Shown: positions 9,418-20,679, counted from the first letter of the stretch. The stretch is 64,000 nt of DNA from Asparagopsis taxiformis (GCA_030407315.1 JALQPE010002454.1:229735-293734); one strand, 5' to 3'. A program made the numbers and translations. Notes: generated by a model from the sequence alone, not told the origin.

Positions 9418-12400
9418 ATGACGCAACCGCCGCGCGAAAAACCGCCTCCGTTACCACCCGAAACAGTGGTCCTGTTTCAGACCCCTACCGCGAACTACAA
9501 GCTCGAGATTCGCGTCGGATATAATCTACGCACGGCCACCGCGGTGACCGCTGTGCTTGATACCGGCGAGGGCCCGAGCCTCATTCGCGAGAACGTACTA
9601 GGCGCTGATTGGAAGCGCCACGCTACGCCGCCGACGCTGCGCTGCGCGATTATCGACGCGAATGGACGACGCCTCGCGCCGAACGCGTCATTGCGGCTTA
9701 GCGTTCTTCTAGGTGCCCGCGCGCACCTCCAAACTTTCCTGGTGATGCCGCGCTTATCCGTCCCTTGCATTCTGGGAGCAGACTTCATCGACCGCGTGGT
9801 TCGGATGATCTATACTGGGCCGCAGCGCGCGTTGAGAACCCGCTATGGGGACCACGTCCCGATGCTCCCACGCACGCCGACGAAACCGCGCCGCGCACCG
9901 ACCCCCAAGACTACCCGACCGACAGAATTCGCACCAATCCGCGTTGCGCGCCGCACGTCGATTCCGCCGCACGCGACGCAAGCTATCGAAGTCACCACGG
10001 GCGCTGACGGACGCTGCATCATGATACCCACGACCGACCTCTATGGGCAGAAGTTGCTTCGTCTAGCCAACGGTGAAACGCAAGTTAAAAGGAACGTGCC
10101 CTTCAGTGTGCAAGTGCACAACGCCGGCACCCGCCTCCAGGTATTGCCCAAAGGCATGAAGGTGGGCGCCGCAGTGCCCAACCCCGTAGGTTGCCTACAA
10201 GTTGCACAAGAAGCGCCGACTCCGCAAGACCGACCGCCCGACGATGTGACGCCATGCAACGCGACGAACCCGCCGGACCTGCGCGAAGCCGACGGAATTG
10301 CGAGCGCGACGCCGCATTGGGAAGACCTCTTACGCGCGACACTACGCGATGAGCGAGTAGACGACGACCTACACGCGCGAATTATCGAGATGCTGCGGAA
10401 GCACGAGCGCATGTGGAATGGCACGCTCGGAGCCATCCACGCGACAGAGCACCGCATCGAATTGGTTCCGGGGTCGACCCCCGTCAACCAACCGCCGTAC
10501 CGCGCCGGACACGCGTCGCGCGAAATTATCCGTACGCAAGTGGATAAGATGCTCCGCGCTGGAGTGATCGAACCTGCTACATCGGAATGGGCAAGCCCGG
10601 TCGTAGTCGTACCCAAGAAGGACGGGACTTCCCGCTTCTGCATCGACTATCGCCGCTTAAACGCCGCTACCGTGAAGGACGCGTATCCGATCCCGCGCAT
10701 GGACGATTGCGTCGACTCGCTCGGTAACGCGACGGTTTTCACTACACTGGACTGCAACTCGGGTTACTGGCAGATCCCAGTAGCGCACGCCGACCGCGAC
10801 AAGACTACGTTTACGTCGCATGTTGGTACGTATCGCTTCCGCCGTATGCCCTTCGGACTATCGAATGCGCCCGCGACGTTTCAGCGCGCGCTCGATATCT
10901 TGCTCGCGAACGTGAAATGGCAGCACTGCCTAGTCTACCTGGATGACGTAATCATCTTCTCCGCCGACGTAAACGCGCACGTGCATCACGTCGATGAGAT
11001 ACTGGGAATCCTCGGACGCGCTGGCGTTTCGCTTAAATTCGCGAAGACTGAGTTCTTCAAGCGCTCGGTAGACTACCTGGGACATACTATTTCGCCGGGG
11101 AAGCTATCCGTACCGACGATGAAATGCGACGCGCTGCGCGATGCGACGTATCCGACGACGAAAACGCAACTGCGCAGCTTCCTGGGGACGTGCAACGTAT
11201 ACCGCCGATTCGTTGAAAAATTCGCGTTCGTAGCAGCGCCGCTTACGCAGCTGCTGAAGAAGGACCAAGGAGATAACCTACCCGCGCCGACGCCCGAGCA
11301 AACGCGCGCGTTCGAGTCATTGCGACAAGCGATGCTATCTCCACCTATCCTTCGTCTACCGCGCGAAGGGCACCCGTATGTGCTCGACACCGACGCGTCG
11401 CAAGGCCAAATCGGGTGCGCGTTACTACAGTTAGACGCCGACGACGACGTACTACATCCAGTCGGATACTGGTCGCGCACGCTTAACGACGCGGAGCGTA
11501 ATTACTCGACGACGGAACGCGAATGCCTCGCAGTGGTATGGGCTGTGTTACTATTACGCGCATACCTAGAAGGACGGAAGTTCACGGTTCGCACGGACCA
11601 TAATTCGCTGCGCTGGATTCTAAATATGACCTCCGCGGAAGGACGACTCGCGCGCTGGCGATTGCGACTCGCCGAGTTCGAGTTCGACGTCGAATATAAA
11701 AAGGGTAAACGCCATGTTATCGCCGACGCGCTCTCGCGAATGGCCACGCGAAGCGGCGACGAGACGGAAATACCGGACGAGATACCCTGCTTCGGCGCCG
11801 CGAACATCGTCGAACCGCACGCGGACGCTTACGTTCGAGCCGACGCCGCGCTACTATGCGACTACGCCGAATATTATCCTAGCCTGGATTGTCTGCTGAC
11901 ATCTCGAGCATGTATCGAACCACCCGTATCCGCTGACGAGTGGATACGCGAGCAGGCTACGGACGAGTTCTGCCAGAACGCAAAACGCGACGTCGAAACC
12001 GCGCCGCGATCGCGTTTTCACCTATCCCCCGATGGGATTCTCATGAGGACCGCTCCGCTCGACAACGCCACGCAGATAGTCGTTCCCGAAGCGATTAAGG
12101 GGCGTATTCTGCGAGCTAACCACTACGCGGTAACTGCAGGACACCCGGGCGCGCGACGCATGTACGACGCAATTCGACGTGCATACTACTGGCCGATGAT
12201 GAGCGTAGACGTCTACACTACAGTGAGACAGTGCGACGCGTGCGCACGTAATCGCGTTACGCAATATCGCCACACGAACGCCCTGAAGCTCTTTCCAGCA
12301 ACGCGCCCGCTCGAAGACGTCGCCATCGATATTCTGGGTCCGCTACCCGAGACTCCGCGCCAACGCCGCTTCGTACTCGTAATCGCCGATCGCTATAGCA

Positions 12401-13647
12401 AGCTTTGCCGACTCATCGCGCTTGGACGCGTATCTGCGCTCGCCGTCGCGAAGGCCTTTTGCAGAGACTGGGTCTTTGTATACGGACCGCCGCGCACGCT
12501 GCTTTCTGACAACGGACCGCAGTTTCGCTCGAAGTTATTTCAGGAAACGTGCGCGCTTATGGGAACGCGAAACATATTCACGACGACGTATCATCCGCAA
12601 TCGAACGGACAAGTCGAGCGAATGAATCGTACCATCGTCGCGACGCTGCGCCATTACGTCGACGAAGAGCGAAAGGACTGGGATGAGCATTTGGATGCGC
12701 TAGCGTACGCCTACAATCGCGCGATACACCGCTCGACGAATACGTCGCCGTTCGAGCTTACGCTTACGCGCTACCCTGTGTCGCTGGGTACGGAACAAGT
12801 GGACACGATTCGCAGTACGCCATTCCTTCGTATGGAATTCCTAGCGCGGCTATCAGACGCCTACGCGCGCGCGGCGAGCGCGTTGAAGAAGGCGCAAGCG
12901 CGATATAAACGGGACTTCGACCGCAGTGTACGCGCGGTGAATAAGGATATTAAGGTGGGTGACCAAGTGTACTTGGATACCCGCGCGGGAGCGACGACGC
13001 AAGCGCAGCGAAGTGAAGAGACGCGCGCATCGAAACTGGATTACCCCGTCTCTGGCCCTTTTCCCGTAATAGGTTGTCATGGCCATACTTACGAAATCGT
13101 AATAGACGGCGTACCCGAACTCGTTAGCTCCGATCGTATCCGCTTCGCGCCGCGTGATGCGACAAGCGCGCCTGATTCGCCCGGCGGCGAGGAAGATACC
13201 AACGACGCGGAGAACGCCGACGACGCGACACGGCGGGACGAACGCGACCTCGATGATACGCGCAAGGTCAACCCGGAGTCAGAGTACGGGGCGCGCGAAT
13301 TTATGATTGATAAACTAACGGCCGAAGGCATCGATGACGCTGGCGCGTCCGTCTTCCGCGTAAGGTGGAAAGGATATTCGCCGCGCGACGATACGTGGGA
13401 GCCCGAGAGCTCGCTGCCCGCGCCGTTGGTCGCACGTTTCCGAAAAGACCTGAACCGACGCACGCCTAAGGCCCCCGCGCACGATACCGCGAGCCAGCCT
13501 GCAACGCCGCGCAACCGCCGAAAGAACCCGCCGAAGGTACCCGCCCGCAGGGAGAAGCGCGATGACACGCAGCGAACCGCACCGCCCAGCCGCGCGAGCG
13601 CGCGACTCAGGAACCGTAGGATGCAATCCCGCACGCCACGCAATTGA
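9418..13647 (+). CDS. pol: Gypsy Pol polyprotein with C-terminal chromodomain
   Basis: The frame is open from 9304; 9418 is its first ATG, but expression as a Gag-Pol fusion by -1 frameshift is more likely. In order: aspartic protease with DTG at residues 48-50 and ILGADFID near 120; reverse transcriptase with VVVPKKDG, FCIDYRRLN and the catalytic YLDD at 507-510; RNase H with LDTDAS, TERE and RTDHNS; integrase with an HHCC zinc region (HYAVTAGHPG...CDACARNR) and the D-D-E core (IDILGP, LSDNGPQF, NGQVERMNR); and a chromodomain at about 1290-1345 (FRVRWKGYSPRDDTWEPESS). RT-RNaseH-IN order plus the chromodomain makes this a Ty3/gypsy chromovirus. The 1409-codon frame is unbroken. Confidence 0.95.
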   Translation: MTQPPREKPPPLPPETVVLFQTPTANYKLEIRVGYNLRTATAVTAVLDTGEGPSLIRENVLGADWKRHATPPTLRCAIIDANGRRLAPNASLRLSVLLGARAHLQTFLVMPRLSVPCILGADFIDRVVRMIYTGPQRALRTRYGDHVPMLPRTPTKPRRAPTPKTTRPTEFAPIRVARRTSIPPHATQAIEVTTGADGRCIMIPTTDLYGQKLLRLANGETQVKRNVPFSVQVHNAGTRLQVLPKGMKVGAAVPNPVGCLQVAQEAPTPQDRPPDDVTPCNATNPPDLREADGIASATPHWEDLLRATLRDERVDDDLHARIIEMLRKHERMWNGTLGAIHATEHRIELVPGSTPVNQPPYRAGHASREIIRTQVDKMLRAGVIEPATSEWASPVVVVPKKDGTSRFCIDYRRLNAATVKDAYPIPRMDDCVDSLGNATVFTTLDCNSGYWQIPVAHADRDKTTFTSHVGTYRFRRMPFGLSNAPATFQRALDILLANVKWQHCLVYLDDVIIFSADVNAHVHHVDEILGILGRAGVSLKFAKTEFFKRSVDYLGHTISPGKLSVPTMKCDALRDATYPTTKTQLRSFLGTCNVYRRFVEKFAFVAAPLTQLLKKDQGDNLPAPTPEQTRAFESLRQAMLSPPILRLPREGHPYVLDTDASQGQIGCALLQLDADDDVLHPVGYWSRTLNDAERNYSTTERECLAVVWAVLLLRAYLEGRKFTVRTDHNSLRWILNMTSAEGRLARWRLRLAEFEFDVEYKKGKRHVIADALSRMATRSGDETEIPDEIPCFGAANIVEPHADAYVRADAALLCDYAEYYPSLDCLLTSRACIEPPVSADEWIREQATDEFCQNAKRDVETAPRSRFHLSPDGILMRTAPLDNATQIVVPEAIKGRILRANHYAVTAGHPGARRMYDAIRRAYYWPMMSVDVYTTVRQCDACARNRVTQYRHTNALKLFPATRPLEDVAIDILGPLPETPRQRRFVLVIADRYSKLCRLIALGRVSALAVAKAFCRDWVFVYGPPRTLLSDNGPQFRSKLFQETCALMGTRNIFTTTYHPQSNGQVERMNRTIVATLRHYVDEERKDWDEHLDALAYAYNRAIHRSTNTSPFELTLTRYPVSLGTEQVDTIRSTPFLRMEFLARLSDAYARAASALKKAQARYKRDFDRSVRAVNKDIKVGDQVYLDTRAGATTQAQRSEETRASKLDYPVSGPFPVIGCHGHTYEIVIDGVPELVSSDRIRFAPRDATSAPDSPGGEEDTNDAENADDATRRDERDLDDTRKVNPESEYGAREFMIDKLTAEGIDDAGASVFRVRWKGYSPRDDTWEPESSLPAPLVARFRKDLNRRTPKAPAHDTASQPATPRNRRKNPPKVPARREKRDDTQRTAPPSRASARLRNRRMQSRTPRN

Positions 13648-15418
13648 CGCCCGACAGGGCTTGACCAGAGACGCGTTCCGACAAATCACCGCCAGCCGCG
13701 GACTCCGTAAGAGCTGCTGCCGACAGGTGAACCACGGCAAAAGTGATGACGCGATCAAGCGCACTCCTGCGCGCACGCGGGGCCACACATCACGAACTAA
13801 AAACGTGGCGACGCACCGGAAGAACAAGCGAGACGCCAGGCGGACGCCGCTGCGCCCCGCATAACTGGCCATCGCCGCTGCATACTCTATACCCCCGCAG
13901 TGCAGGGCGAATCGATGTCGCTCATGGCGCGATGTTTATTGGAATGACACGCGCGCATCTATACAATGGGTCGCCCTAGGTTTAACTTAGGTACTGAGCG
14001 CCAGCGCCACGCGTCACGGGATACGCGAACTACCGCGCTCGATTTGACGGCCGTCTACATTTGTATTTGCACACGCGTCTGAGTCGCCCCACGAGCGCTC
14101 GCAACGCCTGCCGCGTAAGTGTTTTTGGGGCGCCTTCATGGCATCCTACCCCCGCTCACGTTTGGGCCGCCACTTATTGCGCCACGCAAGAATCGTCGCT
14201 ATCGCGCCACGCAAGCTTTTGTTTTCGTTTCGCCACGCAATACTCGACGTTCGCGCCCGGTTATTTTTCGCCGCATTCGCGCCACGCGCCGCCACGTCGT
14301 CGCCCACGCAATATCGTCGCGCGCGCTGATCAATGCAAGTCTCCCGAAGTTCGAGAAGGGTCTGGCCTAGCGCAATGAAGCGCTGCCTATCTGGCTCCCG
14401 ACTACCTCAGGGACCGCGGAGTGCGTTGGAACCAGCGACATATTTTTCGCGCGAAAAAAGGGGAGCGACGCTGGCATCGCGAAGGCGGGCTGGCCCGGCT
14501 AGCTAGCAATTCGGCCGTCCCACGGAAACTGCCCCTCAGAGAGGCACCACGGAATGGGACACCTGTATCGCGCCGCCGCCAAGCTGAGCCCTCGCGCCGT
14601 GACGGGTTGTACCTCGCTGTCGACACCTGATTGGTCGATCACACGCCCGGCTTGGCAGCGGAACGTATGGACTTGGTGGAAGGACGCCAGCCCCTGGAAG
14701 GACGCGGGTCTCTACTGGGAATGAAATGCTACCTACGCGCATGCCTCCCCCTCTAGCGAAAGGACGAAGACGAAAGACGGAGGCATGCTACTAAAAACGT
14801 AGCCCCCGCATAAACCCCCAAATAGCACCCCGCCAACCCACGCTAGTCGCAAGAAGCGCACGACGAATCCGCCCGGCGAAGCGACGAGCGCTGTGATACG
14901 AAGCGAATAGGCGACGAAATTAGCGAGCGACGAAGGGAATCACGCACGGCGAGCTGACGGCGCGAGCGAACGGCGACGAACCTCCCCTCACAGCTTACCG
15001 CACTCCCTCCTTTGTCCCGCGCCCCTCTCATCGGACGAAAGATGCACGCTGCGATTCCTCCCTTTCGCCAACCTTCCTTGTCAAAACGCACGAGCGCTGC
15101 GCTGCCGCCGCAAGAGACCGCCCGCCGTCTCATGCGCCGCGACTCCGCACGCGTATAATAGGCGCGTCGTACATGTGTCCCCCGAACGGCGACGCAGACA
15201 TCTGGCAAGTACGGTTTCAAGCCGCGGCCGCCGCGCGCTCTTACTGTGACGTGGTACGCACCAGCCGTACGCAACGATGCTTCGGCCGCGCCGCCGCGCG
15301 AAGGATTCGCGACTCGAGGAAAGCGACAAAGGTGATGGAGCGAAAGGCGAACACAAAGCAAGACAAGTTTATTCTAAGAAGAAGGTGCAGCGAAGCAGCC
15401 GACGAAACGGAACGAGAA
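13648..15418. other. Post-pol region without a recognisable gene
   Basis: This CG-rich stretch inside the gypsy element shows no convincing coding frame. It contains scattered GCCACGCAA repeats between about 14170 and 14320. The short frames seen here overlap one another on both strands and look like chance frames in CG-rich DNA. Confidence 0.5.
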
Positions 15419-18352
15419 CTAAGACGGTGGTGCGCGCGTGTCGCCGTCCCGACGCGTGCGACGGCTCGACGAACTACCCGCAGTACCGCGCGAACGAGCA
15501 CGGCTTGAAGCCGTATCTGCCTGGTGACCGCGTCGCCGCTCGGGATTCAACACCCGAACGACGCGCCCATCATGTACGCCAATTCGAAGTGGAGGGATGC
15601 TTGCCCGACCCGCCGATGCTGCAGCCGCACGCGAACGCGTCGTAGGGCGAGCGCCGCCGCGCCCCACGCCAACGCCCTCGGAGGCGCCATGCACCGACGC
15701 TTCCGCGCGCAGCCCACTCACAGACTGCGTTTCACCGGCCGATTCTTGTTCGTCAACCGACCCCGCGGGGGACCGCTGCAGGTAACCCACGACGTTATTC
15801 AACGCCGTACCCAAACGGTGCGCGCGCTCGATAGTATCCTGGACTTGTCGTACGGTTTCCCGCTCGCGCGCTTGATATTCCTCGCGCACCGCGGTAAGGC
15901 GACTAGCCGCTCGCTCCCTTTCGGCCCCAAGGTTAGTTTCGACTTCGACAAGCGCCCGTTCCGCCGTTTCGCGCGCCACCGAAGCCGCGTCGCAGCGAGT
16001 TTGAAGTTCCGTCACCTTAGCGTGAAGTTCTTCTTCGCTTCTCCTGTGCGCGCCCGCCCGACCCATCATCGTATTAATGTCCGTCTGCATGCGTTCGATA
16101 CGCACCGCGTCTTCGTCGACTTTGCGTTTTAACGCCACCTCGCGGACCTCGGTCTTCGTAAGCGCCTCCCTCGCCCCTTGCAAAACTGACAGAGCCTCGT
16201 CTCGCGTCTTGTGCGCGGCGTCGCGCGCTCGATTCGCTTCGTCAAGGCGGACTAAGGCGTCGTCGCGAGCTTGCGCAATGGACGTCACGCGCGACAACGC
16301 TTCTTCGCCGGCTCGTTCGGCCTCAGCCAGTCGAGTTCGCAGTTCAACCGCGTCCGGTGCAATCGATGCCACGCCTTCAGCGACCGCGGCCGCACTTGCT
16401 ATCGCGTCGTCAACCACGGCCGAAACTGCGTTGGCTGAAGCACCCGCCGCGGCTCCACTAGCACTCGCTTCGCCCGACGCACCCGCAGTACTTTGACCCT
16501 GAGTGGCCTTCTTCAGTTCCTGCAGTTCGTTGTATACCTTGACATACTCCGCCCGCAGCGCTGCGTCAAGCTGAGTAACGTCGATCGGAGCTCGAGGTGC
16601 CTCCGAAAATAGCGAATACCGACCGTCTCGAAAGCGACGACGCTCTACGGCAAGCAACGCCGCCATGCCGAGGTATTGCGCGTACTCGCGCGAGTTGGTC
16701 GCACGCATCACGTGTAGCTCGTTGGTTGATAACGCGGACAACACGGCATCCACGGTCACGACGTCATGGGCTTCTAGATGCGCGAACGCGCTGCGCGACG
16801 GGTTTCGCGGCGATTTTAACAGAAGATGCGGAATCTCTGTGTGGCGATGGACACCGAGCGAACCGTGCGCCCAGTCCACACTGCGGCGTTCCGCGTTCCA
16901 CGGCAACCATTGGCCGCCTTCGTTGAAATCGATACCCGGCGCGACGTCGAAGACGGGCGTTTCGTCCCATGCGCAAGCGCGATGTTCCGATAGAAGACTT
17001 TCCAAGTGTGCCGTAGAATACGAACCGCCGCGCACGACCGCCGACGCGCCGACGCGCTCGATCCCAGCGATAAGTTTATCGCTTAAACGCACTATGCGGC
17101 GCTCGACGTAGGCGATATGGAGCCACGCGCAGGCTATCATCACGACCCATTCGCTTAAAGCAACGGCCCAGAAGTACGAGCGCGTTTCGACGGGGACATT
17201 AAGACCAAGGAGGACAGAAGGCGCGTAATGGAAGACGCAAGGCAAAGGGACCGACAGTGATTCGGGTGCTTCAGGCCAGTCGCGCGCGTCGTAACGAGGG
17301 AAGAAAGCGCCGATGCGATCTTCAGGGAATTCACGGAACTCAACGTCGCGGTGCGTGACGAAGTATCCGGACGTGCGACGCAAGCGTAATTCGCGGCGCG
17401 CCTCGGGGCGCATACTCGCGTCGAGAAACCAAGGTTCGCTCGTTGCCCCCTCGTGTTCCACGTCGTTCCACGGAACGCCCCCGTCTAACAAGAAGCCAGC
17501 GCTTGGCGCTGCCGCCCACGGATCGAGATGCGCGAATTCGTCGCGACGCATTGTACGGAGCCTCGCCAAGTGGCGCACGAGCCGTTCGTCAGCAGCGTCT
17601 TCGAGGAAATAGGCGTCGCATGGCAGGTTCGCGGGTACGGCCAAATCGCACAACGCCGATTCACGTCGCGCGTCCCATACCGTTTGCGCGTTGCGATGAC
17701 CGGGCAGGACAGCGTAGCGATTAACGTCGGCGATGCGGTCCCATTGAAAGCGGCGCGGATAATACTGCAGCCGACTTAGCTCCGACCACGTTGGTAGCGT
17801 ACGCGGCAGAAAGCGAAACGCGGACGGATCTTCGTAACGAGCGCGCGGAGTCGGGATGGGAGCGTTTTGCGCGGCCGACGGAAGGGATACGGAGGAAGGA
17901 GCGGGTATGGAGCGGAGAGGAACGCCGATAGAAGAATGACCGCCAGTCACCGACGCCGGCGTACCCGTGACGTCCACGGTCTCGACGACGTTCGGTGACG
18001 CATCGACGCTGTTCGCATCGGGACCGCTCGCAACCACCGGAACAGGCGCATTGATGGACGATGCCTGGGCTAAGGGAAGATAGAACGGGCTCTCAGGACT
18101 CGCCGGCAAAGGAGTTGCGAAGCGCGGAGCGGCAGTCGGCGTGCGAGTGGGCGTCGTCATTTCGTCGCCAGGAGCGACGCCGGCACGGAGCCACCCAGGA
18201 AGAGATTCGTCGTCGTGCGCCATCGCGACGGAAGAGCGGGCGACGTTGGCAAAACGGAGAACGTGAGTAGAAGAGAGAGAACGAAAGAGGAAGGAAAGTG
18301 ACAGAGAGAGAAAAGAACGAGGAAAGAGAAAAACAGACGCGAGAAGAAGCAA
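15419..18352 (-). CDS. Long antisense ORF between pol and 3' LTR (unknown, coiled coil)
   Basis: A 977-codon frame runs opposite to gag-pol. The first 43 codons come from a purine/pyrimidine-biased stretch and look non-coding; the ATG at 18223 (MAHDDESLPG) is a more natural start, giving 934 aa. The N-terminal third is Pro/Ala/Ser-rich; the middle has conserved-looking folded sequence rich in Trp and Tyr (e.g. RLQYYPRRFQWDRIADVNRY) and one hydrophobic stretch (about residues 403-420); residues about 600-850 form a long Glu/Arg/Ala coiled coil. I do not recognise the family. Extra antisense ORFs in this position are known from some plant gypsy elements, but no homology is claimed. The unbroken length in stop-poor CG-rich DNA is weak evidence alone; the structured composition makes a real gene likely. 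Confidence 0.65.
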   Translation of the reverse strand: MLLLASVFLFPRSFLSLSLSFLFRSLSSTHVLRFANVARSSVAMAHDDESLPGWLRAGVAPGDEMTTPTRTPTAAPRFATPLPASPESPFYLPLAQASSINAPVPVVASGPDANSVDASPNVVETVDVTGTPASVTGGHSSIGVPLRSIPAPSSVSLPSAAQNAPIPTPRARYEDPSAFRFLPRTLPTWSELSRLQYYPRRFQWDRIADVNRYAVLPGHRNAQTVWDARRESALCDLAVPANLPCDAYFLEDAADERLVRHLARLRTMRRDEFAHLDPWAAAPSAGFLLDGGVPWNDVEHEGATSEPWFLDASMRPEARRELRLRRTSGYFVTHRDVEFREFPEDRIGAFFPRYDARDWPEAPESLSVPLPCVFHYAPSVLLGLNVPVETRSYFWAVALSEWVVMIACAWLHIAYVERRIVRLSDKLIAGIERVGASAVVRGGSYSTAHLESLLSEHRACAWDETPVFDVAPGIDFNEGGQWLPWNAERRSVDWAHGSLGVHRHTEIPHLLLKSPRNPSRSAFAHLEAHDVVTVDAVLSALSTNELHVMRATNSREYAQYLGMAALLAVERRRFRDGRYSLFSEAPRAPIDVTQLDAALRAEYVKVYNELQELKKATQGQSTAGASGEASASGAAAGASANAVSAVVDDAIASAAAVAEGVASIAPDAVELRTRLAEAERAGEEALSRVTSIAQARDDALVRLDEANRARDAAHKTRDEALSVLQGAREALTKTEVREVALKRKVDEDAVRIERMQTDINTMMGRAGAHRRSEEELHAKVTELQTRCDAASVARETAERALVEVETNLGAERERAASRLTAVREEYQARERETVRQVQDTIERAHRLGTALNNVVGYLQRSPAGSVDEQESAGETQSVSGLRAEASVHGASEGVGVGRGGARPTTRSRAAAASAGRASIPPLRIGVHDGRVVRVLNPERRRGHQADTASSRARSRGTAGSSSSRRTRRDGDTRAPPS

Positions 18353-18402
18353 CGGAAGGTATGCGTGAGAGGATGACGCGCGAGGACGCGCTGTGGAGTT
18401 GG

Positions 18403-18412
18403 TCGGGGGGAG
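18403..18412 (+). promoter_or_regulatory. Polypurine tract candidate
   Basis: The purine run TCGGGGGGAG ends directly at the 3' LTR start, where plus-strand synthesis of an LTR element is primed. Confidence 0.6.
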
Positions 18413-19211
18413 TGTGGTACAATTTATTCGGTCGACGCGCGCGCGCTCTTAACGACTGCGTCTGGCTGAGTCCGCATGCATCCGCGAATTAGTTAGTTAG
18501 TAAGCGAGCGTACGCGTAGCGATCCGATTACGTGTCACGGCGCGCCTGAGCGAGCGCGTGCGCGCGAACGAACCTGCGAGCTTGGCGCCACGTGTAGCGC
18601 TTTTTGCGAATTTCCCTTTATTTCCCTTTTTGGGTTTTTTATGACGAAAGTCTTTTTCCCAAATATTTCCCTTTTTGCGTGCGAGCGAGCGGCCGCCGGC
18701 CGGCCGCGCAAGGACAACCTGTCCTGAGTAGTTAGCTACTAATGGTCGTTCAGCTTCGCACCTTACCAATAAACAGCCAGCATCTTCGCAGCTACGAGTT
18801 AAGCGTTTAGCGAATCGCGAGGACCGATTGCGTTGAAACGTTGCGTGCGGGTTGCTCACGATCGCCGACGTTCGCGTGCGCGCTGCGCATAAACCGATCG
18901 TCGAACCGCGTCGCACCGCGATAGCGCGCGTTGCGTCGCACGCCACTAGGCCAGGGATTTACGACCCCTGTGTGGATCGCGTTGTGCTCGAGTTTACTCG
19001 GTGATCTCCCCCTGAGATCACGGCTTGCGCCGGCCCGCGAATCCCGGGTTGCGATCGTTCCCTACGCGTTCCGCCGTTGTACCACCCGTTCGCCAGCGCG
19101 ACCGAGCGACGCGCGAACGCAAGTTCAACCAGCGCGTTACGGTTCACCTCGCCCTGACACGGCTGCAATTCTAGAACTCCCTTAGCGATCGCCACCCCGG
19201 CTGGTCCTACA
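18413..19211 (+). repeat. 3' LTR of the composite gypsy element (type A)
   Basis: This is 799 bp with the same TGTGG...CCTACA ends, and near-identical to 4023-4824 (small length differences in homopolymer runs). It is followed by the GCATC duplication at 19212-19216. It supplies 84 spurious codons to the end of the minus-strand gene it interrupts. Confidence 0.9.
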
Positions 19212-20563
19212 GCATCGACAGGGGAACTATTCTGTCCAACGATAACGTCATGTCCAATTGTGTCTAGCTCGCTGCAGATGGTGTGTCCACTGAAAATGCA
19301 TGCTGGGAGGTTCAAGTATGCAGTTCCCAACACAACATTCTTGAGAACGCGCTCGAAAGTTCCATATGGACGAGGGCCTTGAACAGGTTTCCAGGTCAGT
19401 GAGAACGAGTTGGCCAATTTGAAATTTTTGCTGTCCGGCAGCTCAAAGTTCTCCTGCATTTCTCGACTTGAGAGGAAGCGAGCTTCCAAAGGATACGAAT
19501 AGCTGCAATTGACATAGTCGTATTCATCAGATTCTCGAGTAAGAACGACAGTACTACTCATGTTTTCAGATCTCCTGTATAAAGAGGAACCAACAAGAAC
19601 AGCCTTTGTAGATGGAATAAAATCTTCTGAAGCACTGTCTGCTAGAGTTCCCAAAACTCTAATGACAGAAGACCCAGAATCGTGTCGTGTTTTCTTCCAC
19701 TTGAGGATAGTGGAGTTCGTGCATGTAGACATGGAAGGAGCTAAAGTATTGCAGAGGTCATAGTATGTTCCAAAGTGGATCGATAGCTCTTTATCTCTCC
19801 CAGTTGAAATTCGAACCGCCTCGACGCTCGGCAGGAAAATTGTGTTTGGGTTGTTCTTCTTTTCGCATAGCCTGGAAAGTTGTAAAAACTGTTCAAGCGA
19901 GCAATCTGCTCTTGCCGTCACATAGTCTTGCACCAAGGAGCTCACTTCCCGGCCTGTTTCAGACTTCGTGATTTTGGAGGACAGGGGTTTGTCCAGTTTT
20001 AAGCCAACTCTCTGGAACAGGTAGTCGCACACAATGTTTCCGAAGATGGGTCCAGTAGCGCTTGATGAACCGCGACAGTTGAGAATCTGCCTTTCGAGGT
20101 AGGATACCTTTTGAAACAGCTTGGATATGTCCTCATTGATGTTAGGACCAGGAGGACTCTCATCGCAAACTAAGCGCGGCTCGGACTTGGATCGACTCAA
20201 CAAGTTTTGTTTGCAGTCTTTTTTATGGAAACTGTCTTCACCCGCAGACGAGATCGTCTGCTCTAGTGCTAGTTGCTCTCCAAACCTCCAACGTAGCATG
20301 TTTCCAGAGTCAATGTCCAGCAGCGAATTGTTCTTGAATAATTTTGCTGTAGAGACTGACTGGTCGAAACCGTGTTCAGATTGATATTGCAGCGTAACAA
20401 ACAAGTTTCCAGTCAAACGATGTTCTCCGGACGCGTCCGGCTTGGCAGTACTCAAAACTTTGGCGCCCCACCAAACCTTTTTCTGTTTCCTTCCTCTCGT
20501 TTGTAAACTCCATTCTACTTCAATGACTGATCCTTCGGAGACAAAGTCTGTTGGGTCTTGCAT
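19212..20563 (-). pseudogene. Possible Tudor-like chromatin-reader gene of element beta, split by gypsy insertion
   Basis: The ATG at 20563 opens a frame read leftwards; 449 codons precede the insertion and the last 12 codons plus stop lie at 3981-4022, giving a reconstructed 462-aa protein. Residues about 10-85 contain VIEVEW, KVWWGAKVL and LFVTLQY separated by loops, a pattern reminiscent of SH3-like Tudor/Agenet folds that read methylated tails; this is pattern recognition without a search. The remainder is unrecognised. The gene is divergent from the ParB-methyltransferase-SET gene with 730 bp between start codons, so the two may be co-regulated. A TATAAAAA box lies on its strand at 20687-20680. 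Apart from the gypsy insertion the frame is intact. Confidence 0.55.
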
Positions 20564-20679
20564 AATGGGTATTCCAGGAAAAGAATGGAAGAGGTATCGA
20601 CTGAGGAAACAGGAAAGATGACGAAACTGTACAGCTTGTATCCGTGTGGAATGATAGAGAGAAAATTGGTAGGTTACTA

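Larger units (their letters stand above)
4023..19211 (+). mobile_element. Ty3/gypsy chromovirus, composite with an extra internal LTR
   Basis: The 15.2-kb element is bounded by near-identical LTRs (4023-4824 and 18413-19211, TGTGG...TACA) and the GCATC duplication. Inside are a partial gag, a third and more diverged LTR (5955-6760), a full gag, a pol with chromodomain, and a long antisense ORF before the polypurine tract. Its CG-rich composition differs strongly from the flanks. The order LTR-gag fragment-LTR-full interior-LTR is not that of a simple copy. It fits a second element inserted into the gag of the first, followed by homologous recombination that removed the second 3' half and the first 5' half. 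The gag-pol frames are intact, so it may be young. Confidence 0.9.
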
